This document shows, in pieces, positions 1 to 8,675 of a stretch of DNA of 34,366 nucleotides (positions are counted from its first letter, which is position 1; each line of letters starts with the position of its first letter). Below the pieces are notes generated by a model that was not told the DNA's origin, searched no databases, and saw only the letters and a list, made by a program, of their open reading frames with translations. The DNA comes from Nitrosomonas mobilis (GTDB taxonomy: Bacteria > Pseudomonadota > Gammaproteobacteria > Burkholderiales > Nitrosomonadaceae), in the NCBI RefSeq assembly GCF_900103035.1, contig NZ_FMWO01000035.1:1-34366 (forward strand), written 5' to 3'. The translations under genes and the position numbers were made by a program.

Positions 1-134
1 GGCTCTTTATCGTCAAACGTATCTGTGATTACTATAACTGGAAAATCAAAGTTATTTCTGTGCCTAGCCATGGCACAACTTTCCAGATTTTTCTGCAGTC
101 GGAAAATCCCATAATCAGCCAACTGAAAAGCTGA
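1..134 (+). CDS. Histidine kinase, C-terminal end (partial)
   Basis: The open frame beginning at base 3 reads LFIVKRICDYYNWKI, then VPSHGTTFQIFLQ, and stops with TGA at 132-134. This is the last part of a GHKL ATPase domain: the end of the G2 box (GLGLFIVKRI type) and the closing GTTFQIFL strand typical of sensor histidine kinases. The rest of the gene lies outside the window, so neither the input domain nor the partner regulator can be named. It converges on the sulP gene and shares with it the hairpin that overlaps its stop codon. Family assignment is fairly secure; specific function is unknown. Confidence 0.72.
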   Translation, partial: LFIVKRICDYYNWKIKVISVPSHGTTFQIFLQSENPIISQLKS

Positions 135-141
135 TTATGGG
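108..141 (-). terminator. Hairpin, probable terminator of the sulP/dab transcript
   Basis: A perfect 12-bp inverted repeat (cccataatcagc at 108-119, gctgattatggg at 130-141) has a 10-base loop. Read on the minus strand it lies 26 bases beyond the sulP stop and is followed by ATTTT, a weak U tract. On the plus strand it overlaps the kinase stop codon and lacks a T run. It therefore best fits a terminator for the minus-strand transcript and may also protect the 3' end of the kinase message. Confidence 0.6.
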
Positions 142-167
142 ATATGTTGAACTGTAGATTATTTTAA

Positions 168-1760
168 TTAACTTTTTTTGATTTTTCTACCGGATAAAGG
201 ATGATCGGAGAATCTGTCAAAATACTCGAATCCTCTTACGTCAACTATGCCGCCATGACGAACATGCTCCATCTCAAAGTGCTCTAGGAATTCCATAAAA
301 GTATGGTCAACCAGTGTCGCCTGCTGAAAATCAATAACGACCTCCTTACCTTTCTCAATTTGGTGAAAACCTTTTTTAAAGCCAATCAGATTGGAGAAAA
401 TTGCGGCATCTTTGATCGTTAGCAGGTATTTTCCCGAATCATCCTTGTTGAGATTATAACGTGCCTTGAATAAATTGCTGATTTTAGCGCCGTTAACAAT
501 ATGGAACACAAATTTTGTCAGAATACCGGAGGCAATACCTACCAGTAGATCGGTAGCTACTGTGACAAGGATCGTCACTACAAAAATAGTCAGTTGTTCG
601 CTGCCGATTTTGTAGGTTTTAAAGAATTCATGCGGATGGGCCAGTCGAAATCCGACAAATACCAGCATCGCCGCCAAAGCTGCATTGGGAATCAGCTCAA
701 TTACCGGAATCATCAACAACATGGCAATAAAGAGAAAGAAGCCATGAAAGAAATTCGCCCAACGTGTCCGAGCACCAAATCCGACATTGGCGGAACTACG
801 TGCGACTTCCGAGATGGCTGGTGAGCCACCCAATATAGCAGCCAACGTGTTACCAGCACCGACTGCAACGATATCCTTGTTGTAATTCGATTGACGCTTC
901 CAAGGGTCCAGTCCATCGATTGCCTTAACCGTTAAGGCAGATTCAAGGGTACCAATAATCAGGAACATCAATACATATTTCCAGAAGACGCCGGTACCAA
1001 TTCCCGAAAAATCAGGATTAAAACCGATAACACCCCAGAAGTCTCCAATTTCAACCAGCACATGCGCAGGCTGAGTCGTTTTAAAATCCAGAAAAATCGC
1101 TGCAGGGATGACAATCAGCAAAATGAGCATTGGTGCCGGAATTTTCTTGAGTATTGTGTTCTTTACCTTCGGCATGATAAACATCAACGCCAGGCTGATC
1201 AAACCTAATATCGCGATGGTTATATTGGCATTCATGATCGAGTTGGGGATAGCCATATAAAGATCTACAGCTTTCATGCCAACCAGATCTGCAGGATCAA
1301 TGCCGAGCATAATATGCACCTGCTTGGAAATAATGATCACGCCAATTGCCGCCAACATGCCGTGTACGGCAGAGTGAGGGAAAAAGTCGCTCAACGAGCC
1401 AGCTTTCAGAAAACCGATAATGACCTGAAGCACGCCAGAGACAACCATCACACCCAGCGCCATTCGCCAGCCTTGTTCACCTCCACCAAATGCCAGTACA
1501 CAGCCGGCAACAATCGTGATCAATCCCGCAGCTGGGCCCTTGATAGTCAGATGAGAACCAGAGAACAGCGCGACTAACATCCCGCCGATCATCGCAGTTA
1601 GCACCCCCATTGCAGGGGGAAACTCCCCTGCCTTTGCAATCCCAAGACTCAACGGTAGCGCGAGTAAAAAAACCAGGAAACCAGCAATGGCATCATATTT
1701 GAAGTTTTCCTTTAAGCCGGGCAGGCCATCTTTTGGTATTTCTTGTTGTGGTGAACTCAT
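168..1760 (-). CDS. SulP-family anion (probable bicarbonate) transporter with STAS domain
   Basis: The 530-residue inner-membrane protein has the SulP layout. A hydrophobic core of many membrane segments (about residues 25-430) starts with the FKYDAIAGFLVFLLALPLSL signature and carries the conserved SHLTIKGPAAG and GGSPAISEVARSSAN stretches. A cytoplasmic STAS-like domain (about 440-525, with VVIDFQQATLVDHTFMEFL) follows. SulP proteins carry sulfate, bicarbonate or other anions. Here the last-gene position behind dabA and dabB, 56 bases after the dabB stop, makes bicarbonate the likeliest substrate, but this is inferred from context. The ATG is preceded by AAGGAG at good spacing, so the start is secure. 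No carbonic anhydrase gene accompanies it. Confidence 0.88.
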   Translation of the reverse strand: MSSPQQEIPKDGLPGLKENFKYDAIAGFLVFLLALPLSLGIAKAGEFPPAMGVLTAMIGGMLVALFSGSHLTIKGPAAGLITIVAGCVLAFGGGEQGWRMALGVMVVSGVLQVIIGFLKAGSLSDFFPHSAVHGMLAAIGVIIISKQVHIMLGIDPADLVGMKAVDLYMAIPNSIMNANITIAILGLISLALMFIMPKVKNTILKKIPAPMLILLIVIPAAIFLDFKTTQPAHVLVEIGDFWGVIGFNPDFSGIGTGVFWKYVLMFLIIGTLESALTVKAIDGLDPWKRQSNYNKDIVAVGAGNTLAAILGGSPAISEVARSSANVGFGARTRWANFFHGFFLFIAMLLMIPVIELIPNAALAAMLVFVGFRLAHPHEFFKTYKIGSEQLTIFVVTILVTVATDLLVGIASGILTKFVFHIVNGAKISNLFKARYNLNKDDSGKYLLTIKDAAIFSNLIGFKKGFHQIEKGKEVVIDFQQATLVDHTFMEFLEHFEMEHVRHGGIVDVRGFEYFDRFSDHPLSGRKIKKS

Positions 1761-1816
1761 TTGTTTCTCCTTTGTTGTGATGTTTAGGTCAGTAAAAAAA
1801 TTGCAATTGATAATAA

Positions 1817-3703
1817 TCAGGACGAACGCGGTGGGATTTCATGGTTGGTTTTGATATGCGGCCCGAGGAAAATGCGCGCATACATTCTGACCAGAGATAA
1901 TCCCACCAGGATGTAACTCAGGGCAAGGATGATAGCAAAATCGGTCTGCTCCACCCTGATATAGGTAAATACCAGATCGACACCCAGAAATGAGGGCGTG
2001 ATCGGAAACAGCATCAACCCCAAACAAGACAGGAAGAAAATCAAGGCCAGTCCCGGGTATTGATAAACATGACCTTGGTAATCATTCCAGTCCAGCCTGC
2101 CTTCCCGTATCCGCATCTGGTTCAGCGTGGCATTGCCAACAAACCCTGAGAGCAGGATTCCACCCAAGTAGATAGCGAGTTCAATGAAATTCGCTTCTTC
2201 ATAAAAGGTGACCGCCAGTGCCACCCACAAGTGATAAACCACGATCAGCATCCAGCTGAACTGAGCGTTTTTTCGTTCGGTGAATGATCGAAGCACCATC
2301 AATAAACCGACGAAAGCAAAGAAAGTCGGAAGTATTGCGGTCGTCAGTACGGCGGGTAGATACTCCCTGCCTAATATGCAGATGACGCCAATAGACGAAC
2401 TAGTTATGATGAAGCTGAACGCTGAGTTTTCGCTGATACCATCCAGTTTTCTGCCTACCCATTTCATCGGGTTCCAGAGAACGACATACACGAATGAATC
2501 CAGGTAAAATTCCTTGACTGCCAGTATGTACAATGCGTATTTTAGTTTTCCTATGGCGCCATACTTGCCGACATGCTGGTGTGGTACAAATTTAAAAAAC
2601 TGCTCGCGAATCAAATAAGTTACTACCGATGGCGCAACCAGTATCTGGTAGGTTCTGAGAAACGCATTGCCAGTTAAATGAATCAGTGCAAGATCATATA
2701 AACCGAATGCCACCTCAATGAAAATGAGCCCAATTTGGGCAGCAGATGAGTACGCGATTTGCGTTTTTATCGAGGATTGTACATATGAAATCAACGTGGC
2801 AACGATGCTGGTGGCCAAACCGATCAATGCTACCAAGGCTACGATAAAAGGGAGATGCTCCCAGAATGGATAGGTTCTCAGTAACAAAAAAACGCCGAGA
2901 TGAGAGGCGAGTGAGCCATAAAAAATGGCGCTGGAAGGGGTCGGCGCCTCCATGGCACGCGGGATCCACGCAGTAAAAGGAATCTGTGCTGATTTTACCG
3001 CTGCCGCCAGTAGAATCATCAATGAGATCATGATGCCAATGGTAGTATGTTCTTGCAATTGTGCCCATACCATTTCGCTATCGAGCAATTCCGAGAAAGT
3101 GATATTTCTGTGCCATAAGTGATGATTTAACCAGATGGCAAACAATAGCCCCATATCTGCAATGCGAAAGACAGTGAAAATCTTTAACGCATTCTTGACT
3201 GGTAAAAAGCGCTCACGATAAAACCCGACGAGCAGAAAGGAACAAATGCCCAGAATTTCCCAACCCAAAAACAGAGTTTCCAGATTTCCCGCAAATATCA
3301 CGATGTTGTAACTTACATAAAAAAGTAATAGCGCATTAAAAAATCGTTTGTATCCAGAGTCACGATGCAAATAATTCTGGCAATAAATTGTTACCAGAAA
3401 ACTTAGAAAGGCACCCAAAAACAGGAAAATAGCCGTTACTTTATCAAAATAGAAGCTAATATCAAATCGATAATCATGCGACTCGTATAACGTAAGTACC
3501 GTAAACTGATATGAGTGAAAGTCCCATAAAAACAACCAGTAAGCAATGAGAAGAATTGCGCAGACCAGGTAAATTCCCGCGGTCGCTATTGAAAGCCAGG
3601 CAATTGGACGTTCCCTGCTCGCAGGCATAAAAAGGCTAAGCGTAAATCCTACCAGCGGTAGATAAACCATGTATTGAAGCAGCGATGCAAACATTAAATC
3701 CAT
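1817..3703 (-). CDS. dabB: DabB-like proton-conducting membrane subunit (NuoL family), module 1
   Basis: The 628-residue protein is hydrophobic throughout and belongs to the NuoL/MrpA antiporter-like family. It shows the conserved GWEILGICSFLLVG segment (glutamate of the fifth core helix) and the VKSAQIPFTAWIPRAMEAPTPSS block with the channel lysine at K237. It also has KTQIAYSSAAQIG, the counterpart of the NuoL broken-helix region. Where NuoL usually has HAATMVTAG this protein has FYGSLASHLG, which is characteristic of DabB-type proteins. DabB anchors DabA in the membrane and supplies the proton path that energises Ci uptake. The start lies 15 bases after the dabA stop, with GAGAGGG upstream. 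It is longer than module 2's DabB (523 residues) because of extra C-terminal hydrophobic segments. Confidence 0.85.
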   Translation of the reverse strand: MDLMFASLLQYMVYLPLVGFTLSLFMPASRERPIAWLSIATAGIYLVCAILLIAYWLFLWDFHSYQFTVLTLYESHDYRFDISFYFDKVTAIFLFLGAFLSFLVTIYCQNYLHRDSGYKRFFNALLLFYVSYNIVIFAGNLETLFLGWEILGICSFLLVGFYRERFLPVKNALKIFTVFRIADMGLLFAIWLNHHLWHRNITFSELLDSEMVWAQLQEHTTIGIMISLMILLAAAVKSAQIPFTAWIPRAMEAPTPSSAIFYGSLASHLGVFLLLRTYPFWEHLPFIVALVALIGLATSIVATLISYVQSSIKTQIAYSSAAQIGLIFIEVAFGLYDLALIHLTGNAFLRTYQILVAPSVVTYLIREQFFKFVPHQHVGKYGAIGKLKYALYILAVKEFYLDSFVYVVLWNPMKWVGRKLDGISENSAFSFIITSSSIGVICILGREYLPAVLTTAILPTFFAFVGLLMVLRSFTERKNAQFSWMLIVVYHLWVALAVTFYEEANFIELAIYLGGILLSGFVGNATLNQMRIREGRLDWNDYQGHVYQYPGLALIFFLSCLGLMLFPITPSFLGVDLVFTYIRVEQTDFAIILALSYILVGLSLVRMYARIFLGPHIKTNHEIPPRSS

Positions 3704-3718
3704 ATCGGTACCCTCTCG

Positions 3719-6262
3719 TTATTTGGTGAAAAAAACAGGCAGATTTTCCCGGGTGGTATCAACGATCTGTGTCGTCGGCGCCCTGAAGGCCGATTCGACG
3801 ATCGGTTCCCAATCAGGAATCTTCTCAATGTTTTCCGGAATTGGCTTGAATGGAACAAGCTCGCCATTTTTGAACATGAGTAATTCCCGCGTCTCTGGAT
3901 GAATGACCAGTGTCCACATCCATTCGTTGAGATAGTGTTCGTAATTGGCAGGAGGAAGTTTCTTGAGCACCTTTAATACAATTTCAGGGTAGTGTTCAAT
4001 TACGACTAACAACCTCACCGGATCATGTACTTCAATCATCTGACTCGGCAGGCCTGGCCGCAAGTCTCCATCACTGCCATTGGCGACTCCAATCAACCCC
4101 ATGATGTTGTAGGGCAACTTGGTACCTGCGCCCATTCTGTAGTTATCCATGCGGGAGAAAAAATACTCCAGATTAATCCCCGCCATAACCGGTGCGATTG
4201 GTCCCATTGCCATGAACAGGTAATTACCTTCCGGGTCAGTACGGTAATCATACGAGGTCAGCGTGATGCGGCGGTCGAAAAATATATTTTTAGTCAGCGC
4301 ACGTCTGCCTACAACACAAGGCGCGATCGTAGAGTGATTCAGCTCAGGTCGAGGTTCAAACAGCTCGACCGAGCGTTGACGAACATCTGCGTGCACCTGT
4401 TCTGGTTTGCGTTTGATATTAGGGATTGTCAGAAAGCGACGTGCACGTTCCTTGGCATGCGTATCCAGCGCCTTGGTAATCGTTACTACATTTTTGCGAT
4501 GACGCTCCAGATTATCGGGTGATAATGCCTCTTCATCAAAATACAGAGCTTCATCGCGAGTTGTGTCATGCAGTGCACCGACAAACTGGGTGCTGTCCGG
4601 AATATTGATTCCATTAGTACGTAAAATTCGCCTGACCTCGGGATGGTTGCCGATGTGGGAGATTACGCGCGCATTAACTGAACCCGGTCTGCCTGAACAA
4701 GCGCCACAATCATATGCCGTGTAATGCGGATTGTTGATACTGCTTGCTCCATGGCCAAACATATAAACGATCGGTGCAAAGTGATCGACTAGTCCTCCCA
4801 TACGAAGCACGTTCTCCAGCCGGGAGGCCATTTCTTCCAGCGTATAGCCAATTTGTAGACCATTTTCCACATCACCGGTATCTTTGTTCTCGATAGTGAG
4901 TGATGAGAGCTGATACATATGCCCGAAAGAATAGGCCATCGCGGGCGAGGCGGTTGGTCTGAAAATATTGGATAGCAGTTTTAATGCAGAAGCAAATCCT
5001 AGTGTTTGCGAAATCAGCCAACCACGGAAAAGCGTGTGTGATAATTTGGAAAGCATGGGTTCGTCTTTCCTGGCGTGATGCGTTTCAGTTTCCTTGATCA
5101 AATATTTAGGTGTGACAGGCGCTGGACAATGCTTGGCATAGAATTTTCCGTGCTCAGGCTGGAAATAGAACTCAACACCAAAAAAGCCTGCAGTGCTGAA
5201 TGTTTCGCATTCAGGATCGGCTTTTTCCAAATGCCGGCGAAGAGAAGTTTCTCTGTCATCTATGCAAAACCATGCTTGAAAGCTCTTGTTTGCGGAGGAG
5301 TTTTCCTCTAACTCGGGCTGTTTCTGGAGTGCGGTGAGAACGGAGTTGTAATAAGACCATTCAAAGGCGTCATGCCAGGTTTCCAATACTTCATCGAGCT
5401 CTGTTCTCGGCACATCAGCAAGTAGCGATTTGAGTTTGGGACGGTCGGCCAATTTGGTCGTCATGGGCGCCCAGATTTCGCCGAACTGTGCGTCCAGCGC
5501 ATCAATTTCCAGTAACAACTCGAAAATGATCAGATCATGCAGGGTGATTTCTTTCCGGTTGAGCAGCAGGTTTGGTTGATCTTCAATTACGGACACGATA
5601 CCCGACCAGCCTTGATGCGAAAATTGTTGATCGTACAGATATTGCTCATACAGTGTTTCGTCACCCACCAATATGCGCAGCAGCGCACTGATCGACAAGT
5701 CCCCCGACACCAACATTTTATGAGCTCTGGGCTTCTTGAAAAGGCTGACCGCGCTTTCTTTTTCCATTGTCCGTAGTGCTGCGAGGAAACCCTGATTTCC
5801 AATCGGAAATGCCCATAGGGAAATCCCTTGATCCAAGTAATTACATAAAATCCTGAAAAGCAGCGGTTGCGTCAACTGATCAAGATCAATGCGGTATATT
5901 GATTCCCAGTTTGCTCGCAACACACCGATTCTTGGATAAACAAAAGTGTCGTAGTCGTAATTGATTAATTTATTGATAAATTCATCTACTTTGTCTTGAC
6001 CTTTTCTTTCTGAGACGATATTCCGCAACACATCTTTTCGGATTCCACCTGATTCATAAAGTGCGCGATACTCATCTAACCTAAGTTTGGTTTTATAGCC
6101 CCACAGCTTGGTTGCAGTTCGACATGCATCGTGAAATTTAAGGTTTTGGAATGCATGAAGGGTGTTGTGATGAATGAAGTCCTTCAACGGTGCCTGTGCA
6201 GGCAGGTAATGTTTTAAATCATGCAACACTCGATGTTCATCAAAAGAAGTTTCTATGTCCAT
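3719..6262 (-). CDS. dabA: DabA (DUF2309) inorganic-carbon transporter subunit, module 1
   Basis: The 847-residue soluble protein of the DabA/UPF0753 family resembles a beta-carbonic anhydrase and works with membrane-bound DabB to hydrate CO2 vectorially. The expected zinc and catalytic residues are visible: C333 and D335 in FCIDDRETS, H504 in FGHGASS, and C519 in YDCGACSGR. The 15-residue His-Cys spacing matches what I know of the characterised Halothiobacillus DabA. The N-terminal FIHHNTLHAFQ motif is also typical. A TTG 24 bases upstream would extend the frame, but the ATG at 6262 has GGAG eight bases ahead and is preferred. The gene forms a pair with dabB downstream, and its upstream side is the repeat/IS scar region. 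Confidence 0.9.
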   Translation of the reverse strand: MDIETSFDEHRVLHDLKHYLPAQAPLKDFIHHNTLHAFQNLKFHDACRTATKLWGYKTKLRLDEYRALYESGGIRKDVLRNIVSERKGQDKVDEFINKLINYDYDTFVYPRIGVLRANWESIYRIDLDQLTQPLLFRILCNYLDQGISLWAFPIGNQGFLAALRTMEKESAVSLFKKPRAHKMLVSGDLSISALLRILVGDETLYEQYLYDQQFSHQGWSGIVSVIEDQPNLLLNRKEITLHDLIIFELLLEIDALDAQFGEIWAPMTTKLADRPKLKSLLADVPRTELDEVLETWHDAFEWSYYNSVLTALQKQPELEENSSANKSFQAWFCIDDRETSLRRHLEKADPECETFSTAGFFGVEFYFQPEHGKFYAKHCPAPVTPKYLIKETETHHARKDEPMLSKLSHTLFRGWLISQTLGFASALKLLSNIFRPTASPAMAYSFGHMYQLSSLTIENKDTGDVENGLQIGYTLEEMASRLENVLRMGGLVDHFAPIVYMFGHGASSINNPHYTAYDCGACSGRPGSVNARVISHIGNHPEVRRILRTNGINIPDSTQFVGALHDTTRDEALYFDEEALSPDNLERHRKNVVTITKALDTHAKERARRFLTIPNIKRKPEQVHADVRQRSVELFEPRPELNHSTIAPCVVGRRALTKNIFFDRRITLTSYDYRTDPEGNYLFMAMGPIAPVMAGINLEYFFSRMDNYRMGAGTKLPYNIMGLIGVANGSDGDLRPGLPSQMIEVHDPVRLLVVIEHYPEIVLKVLKKLPPANYEHYLNEWMWTLVIHPETRELLMFKNGELVPFKPIPENIEKIPDWEPIVESAFRAPTTQIVDTTRENLPVFFTK

Positions 6263-6453
6263 ACTAATTTCTCCGTAAGTAAACAAGCTTGCTGGTATTC
6301 ATAACGACTGTGATGACAAAAAAGTGTTGTATCACTCTACGATTTCTGCATCATTGAAATCCCATAAAACCAGTCGTATTCAACTTGGCGGCCATGCGAT
6401 CGCCCTCCCCCTAGTTGATAAAGGGACTCAGAGGAAAAAGTAACATACCCTAT
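6263..6453. other. Upstream region of dabA module 1, no gene seen
   Basis: This stretch holds the ribosome-binding site of dabA (GGAG, 8 bases before the ATG, minus strand) and otherwise no open frame with family features. It must contain any promoter for the dabA-dabB-sulP transcript if this module is transcribed separately from module 2. I could not find a convincing -35/-10 pair. Confidence 0.4.
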
Positions 6454-6561
6454 GTGAAGAATTCGTGAAGCGTGAAGAATTCGTGAAGCGTGAAGAATTC
6501 GTGAAGCGTGAAGAATTCGTGAAGCGTGAAGAATTCGTGAAGCGTGAAGAATTCGTGAAGC
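6454..6561. repeat. Six perfect 18-bp tandem repeats (minisatellite)
   Basis: The unit gtgaagaattcgtgaagc is repeated six times without a single mismatch, end to end (108 bases). Each unit contains GTGAAG twice and an EcoRI-type GAATTC. Because 18 is a multiple of three, the minus strand reads a run of FTNSSR hexapeptides inside a 72-codon open frame. That frame has no recognisable domain, so I treat it as non-coding. Perfect identity implies recent expansion, so copy number is likely to vary between strains. It lies between the dabA upstream region and the transposase relic. Confidence 0.95.
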
Positions 6562-6624
6562 AAAGTAGCAAAAAGATGTGATTTGAGATTCTGAATAGAA
6601 GAGAAGCGAAAGTCAGTTGCACAA

Positions 6625-7100
6625 TCATGAGAGAATCGTTCTGCAAAGCAGCAAATTGCCTGAGAACTTGTTCAAAAGTTTTTTGAGTAGAGGGGCCAGG
6701 AAGGCCAGGTGGATGAACTGCAAACTGGTGTTAACCATTCGCTCGCAGTTTTTCTACAGTCTTCTATTTTTTTCCAGCCAGACGAAACTACGCTCGACGA
6801 TTCATCGCTTGAGCATGACCTTGAAGGTGTGTGGTTTGCTGCGTTTGGCAGTCTGTACTTGCACATGCGCGCCCAGGATTTCGCGCACACCTTGTGCAAA
6901 GGGCTGGCCCACATAGCCGCTGCCGCACAGCAGGCTTTGCTGTTCTGCCGTGTCCGTGTTCTTCACGCTCTGTGCGTCCACAATCAAGAACGTGCTGCAG
7001 GCGTTGCGCCCTCGTTTCTCGCGAGCCACGCCACTGGCAGCCCGTGCACAGCAGGGTACAGCACCGCGCAGAATATCTCGTACAATCTATACTGAACGTG
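6625..7100 (-). pseudogene. Decayed IS5-family transposase
   Basis: Three pieces of an IS5-type DDE transposase lie on the minus strand. First comes RYSARCCTLLCTGCQWRG, the N-terminal TGCQWR block. Then, in another frame, RGRNACSTFLIVDAQSVKNT carries the first catalytic aspartate region. Finally IVERSFVWLEKNRRL and NTSLQFIHLAFLAPLLKKL form the C-terminal block. The second and third pieces share one frame but are separated by TGA at 6802-6804, and a TAG also interrupts the third. The segment normally linking TGCQWR to DAQSVKN is missing, so there is an internal deletion plus frameshift. The element cannot make transposase. It sits exactly between the two Dab modules. Confidence 0.82.
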
Positions 7101-7106
7101 CCGCTG

Positions 7107-7130
7107 ACACTCTCCACAGAAAGAGAGTGT
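7107..7130 (-). terminator. Hairpin directly after the NuoM-like stop codon
   Basis: Inverted arms acactctc (7107-7114) and gagagtgt (7123-7130) pair perfectly around an 8-base loop. They start at the base next to the TAA at 7131-7133. There is no U tract on the minus strand, so this may be a 3'-end stabiliser or weak terminator rather than a classical intrinsic terminator. If functional, it would separate transcription of Dab module 2 from module 1. Confidence 0.45.
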
Positions 7131-8642
7131 TTATAGCACTGTCGGTACGGAAAGGAATCTAGCCAGCCATGTCTCGGATGCAATCTGATTAATGCTCAAA
7201 ATAGTACCAGGGAACAGGCCAAAAAGCAGAATCAGTAGGGCAGGTACGCATAGTAGGGCAAATTCACGAAATTTAAGATCCTGAGCCTGGCTTACTGTTA
7301 CGTGGGTAACCGGACCAAAGAAAGCACGCTGAGTAAAAGTCAGCATGTAGGTTGCGCCAAGAATAGCGCCAGCTAGAGCAGCTGTTCCAAAGACGGCATG
7401 CGATGTGAGTGCGCCGATGATCATCAGTAATTCTGCCGGAAAACCGCTGGTACCCGGGATACCAAAACTAGCGAGAGCAAAGAGAAAATAAAAACAGGTC
7501 AGTTTCGGCATCACTTTGGCTAGTCCGCCAAGATGAACTGTATCAGTACTACCCAGTCGGCGCTGAATAAAGCCGGCAATTAACATCAGTGAGCTGGCAA
7601 TGAGGGTGAAATTAAGCAATTGGAAAATTGCCCCCTGAACACCTTGCATGTTCAACGACGCAACACCAACAATTACCATGCCAACATGGCTGATACTGGC
7701 ATAAGCCAGCAAACGGCGCAGATTAGTCTGCTGCAAGGCAATCAGGCCACCATAGATGAGTGTGGCTGCACCAAATACACTCAATATCCAGCTGAACTCC
7801 ACGGCAGCAGTAGGTGCAAGCGGCATGGCGAAACGAAGTATGCCATATACGCCCAATTTAAGACCAGCTAGCAGCGCGATGACATGAGTGGGTCCCTCCA
7901 TTGCCGTTGTCGGTAACCAGGTATGAAAGGGGAAAAGCGGTGCCTTGAAAGCAAAGCCGAATAATAATAAGACGAATACCAGCGTTTGTTTTTCTGCCGG
8001 TAAAGGGGTTTCTAGCAACGCAAGCAAACTGAATGATAAGTCTTGCGGAAAATTTCCGCCTACCTGGGTAGCATGATTCGCGGCCATGATGACTATTGCG
8101 AGCAAAAGGGGTCCGCCTCCCGCGAGCATGAACAGGGTATATTTCATTGCAGCATTACGACGCTGAGAACCAATACCCCACAATCCAATCAGGAAAAACA
8201 GAGGGGGCAACGTCAATTCCCAGAAAAAGAAAAACAGTATCATGTCGAGTGCCGTAAATACCCCTGCGGTAATACCTTGTAATGCCAGGATGAGCGCAAA
8301 ATGAAAACGCTGGTTGTAGCTGATTGCATTCCATGAAGCCAGAATGACTGTTACCGTTAATAGCGCGGATAATGGCAGAAATAAGATCGATATTCCATCG
8401 ACACCCAGCAGATACTCAATATTCAGGAAGGGTATCCAGGCAAGTTTTTCAGTTAACTGAAAATCACCACTGGTTTTATCAAACAGACACAAAGCGAGCA
8501 AGGTCAGAGCCAATTCCAGTGTGGCAAAGATCAGTGCGGATAATTTAGCGAGCCCAGTGTTACGTATTACACTGGTCACAATTGCACCAAACAACGGTAG
8601 CAGGATGATAAGGCTCAATAAGGGAAAATCGGTTACTGACAT
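7131..8642 (-). CDS. NuoM-like proton-translocating membrane subunit
   Basis: The 503-residue hydrophobic protein of the NuoM/antiporter family has FFFFWELTLPPLFFLIGLWG (conserved glutamate helix). The channel lysine is K233 in FAFKAPLFPFHTWLP, followed by TAMEGPTHVIALLAGLKLG and LRRLLAYASISHVGMV. In complex I such subunits move protons. Here no NuoB/C/D/E/F/G/I genes are nearby and the gene ends a run of dabA-linked genes, so a role in energising Ci uptake is inferred. AAGGA seven bases before the ATG supports the start. The stop codon is followed at once by a hairpin and then IS debris, which suggests that this is the last gene of the module 2 transcript. Confidence 0.82.
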   Translation of the reverse strand: MSVTDFPLLSLIILLPLFGAIVTSVIRNTGLAKLSALIFATLELALTLLALCLFDKTSGDFQLTEKLAWIPFLNIEYLLGVDGISILFLPLSALLTVTVILASWNAISYNQRFHFALILALQGITAGVFTALDMILFFFFWELTLPPLFFLIGLWGIGSQRRNAAMKYTLFMLAGGGPLLLAIVIMAANHATQVGGNFPQDLSFSLLALLETPLPAEKQTLVFVLLLFGFAFKAPLFPFHTWLPTTAMEGPTHVIALLAGLKLGVYGILRFAMPLAPTAAVEFSWILSVFGAATLIYGGLIALQQTNLRRLLAYASISHVGMVIVGVASLNMQGVQGAIFQLLNFTLIASSLMLIAGFIQRRLGSTDTVHLGGLAKVMPKLTCFYFLFALASFGIPGTSGFPAELLMIIGALTSHAVFGTAALAGAILGATYMLTFTQRAFFGPVTHVTVSQAQDLKFREFALLCVPALLILLFGLFPGTILSINQIASETWLARFLSVPTVL

Positions 8643-8675
8643 GATTAATCCTTGATACTAAGGGTTATTACGCCG

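Noticed and set aside
6263..6286. TTG start extending dabA module 1 by eight residues
   Set aside because: The ATG at 6262 has GGAG at good spacing, while the TTG has no ribosome site and the added residues just translate that GGAG region.
6395..6404. GCGATCGC octamer as a HIP1-type signature of cyanobacterial origin
   Set aside because: It is a single chance occurrence; nothing else in the window suggests cyanobacterial DNA.
6454..6561. CRISPR array
   Set aside because: The repeats are contiguous 18-bp units with no spacers and no cas genes nearby.
6428..6646. A 72-codon minus-strand frame with six FTNSSR hexapeptides as a repeat protein gene
   Set aside because: The frame exists only because the 18-bp DNA repeat is a multiple of three. 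Flanking parts have no domain, signal or convincing ribosome site, and it lies in IS debris.
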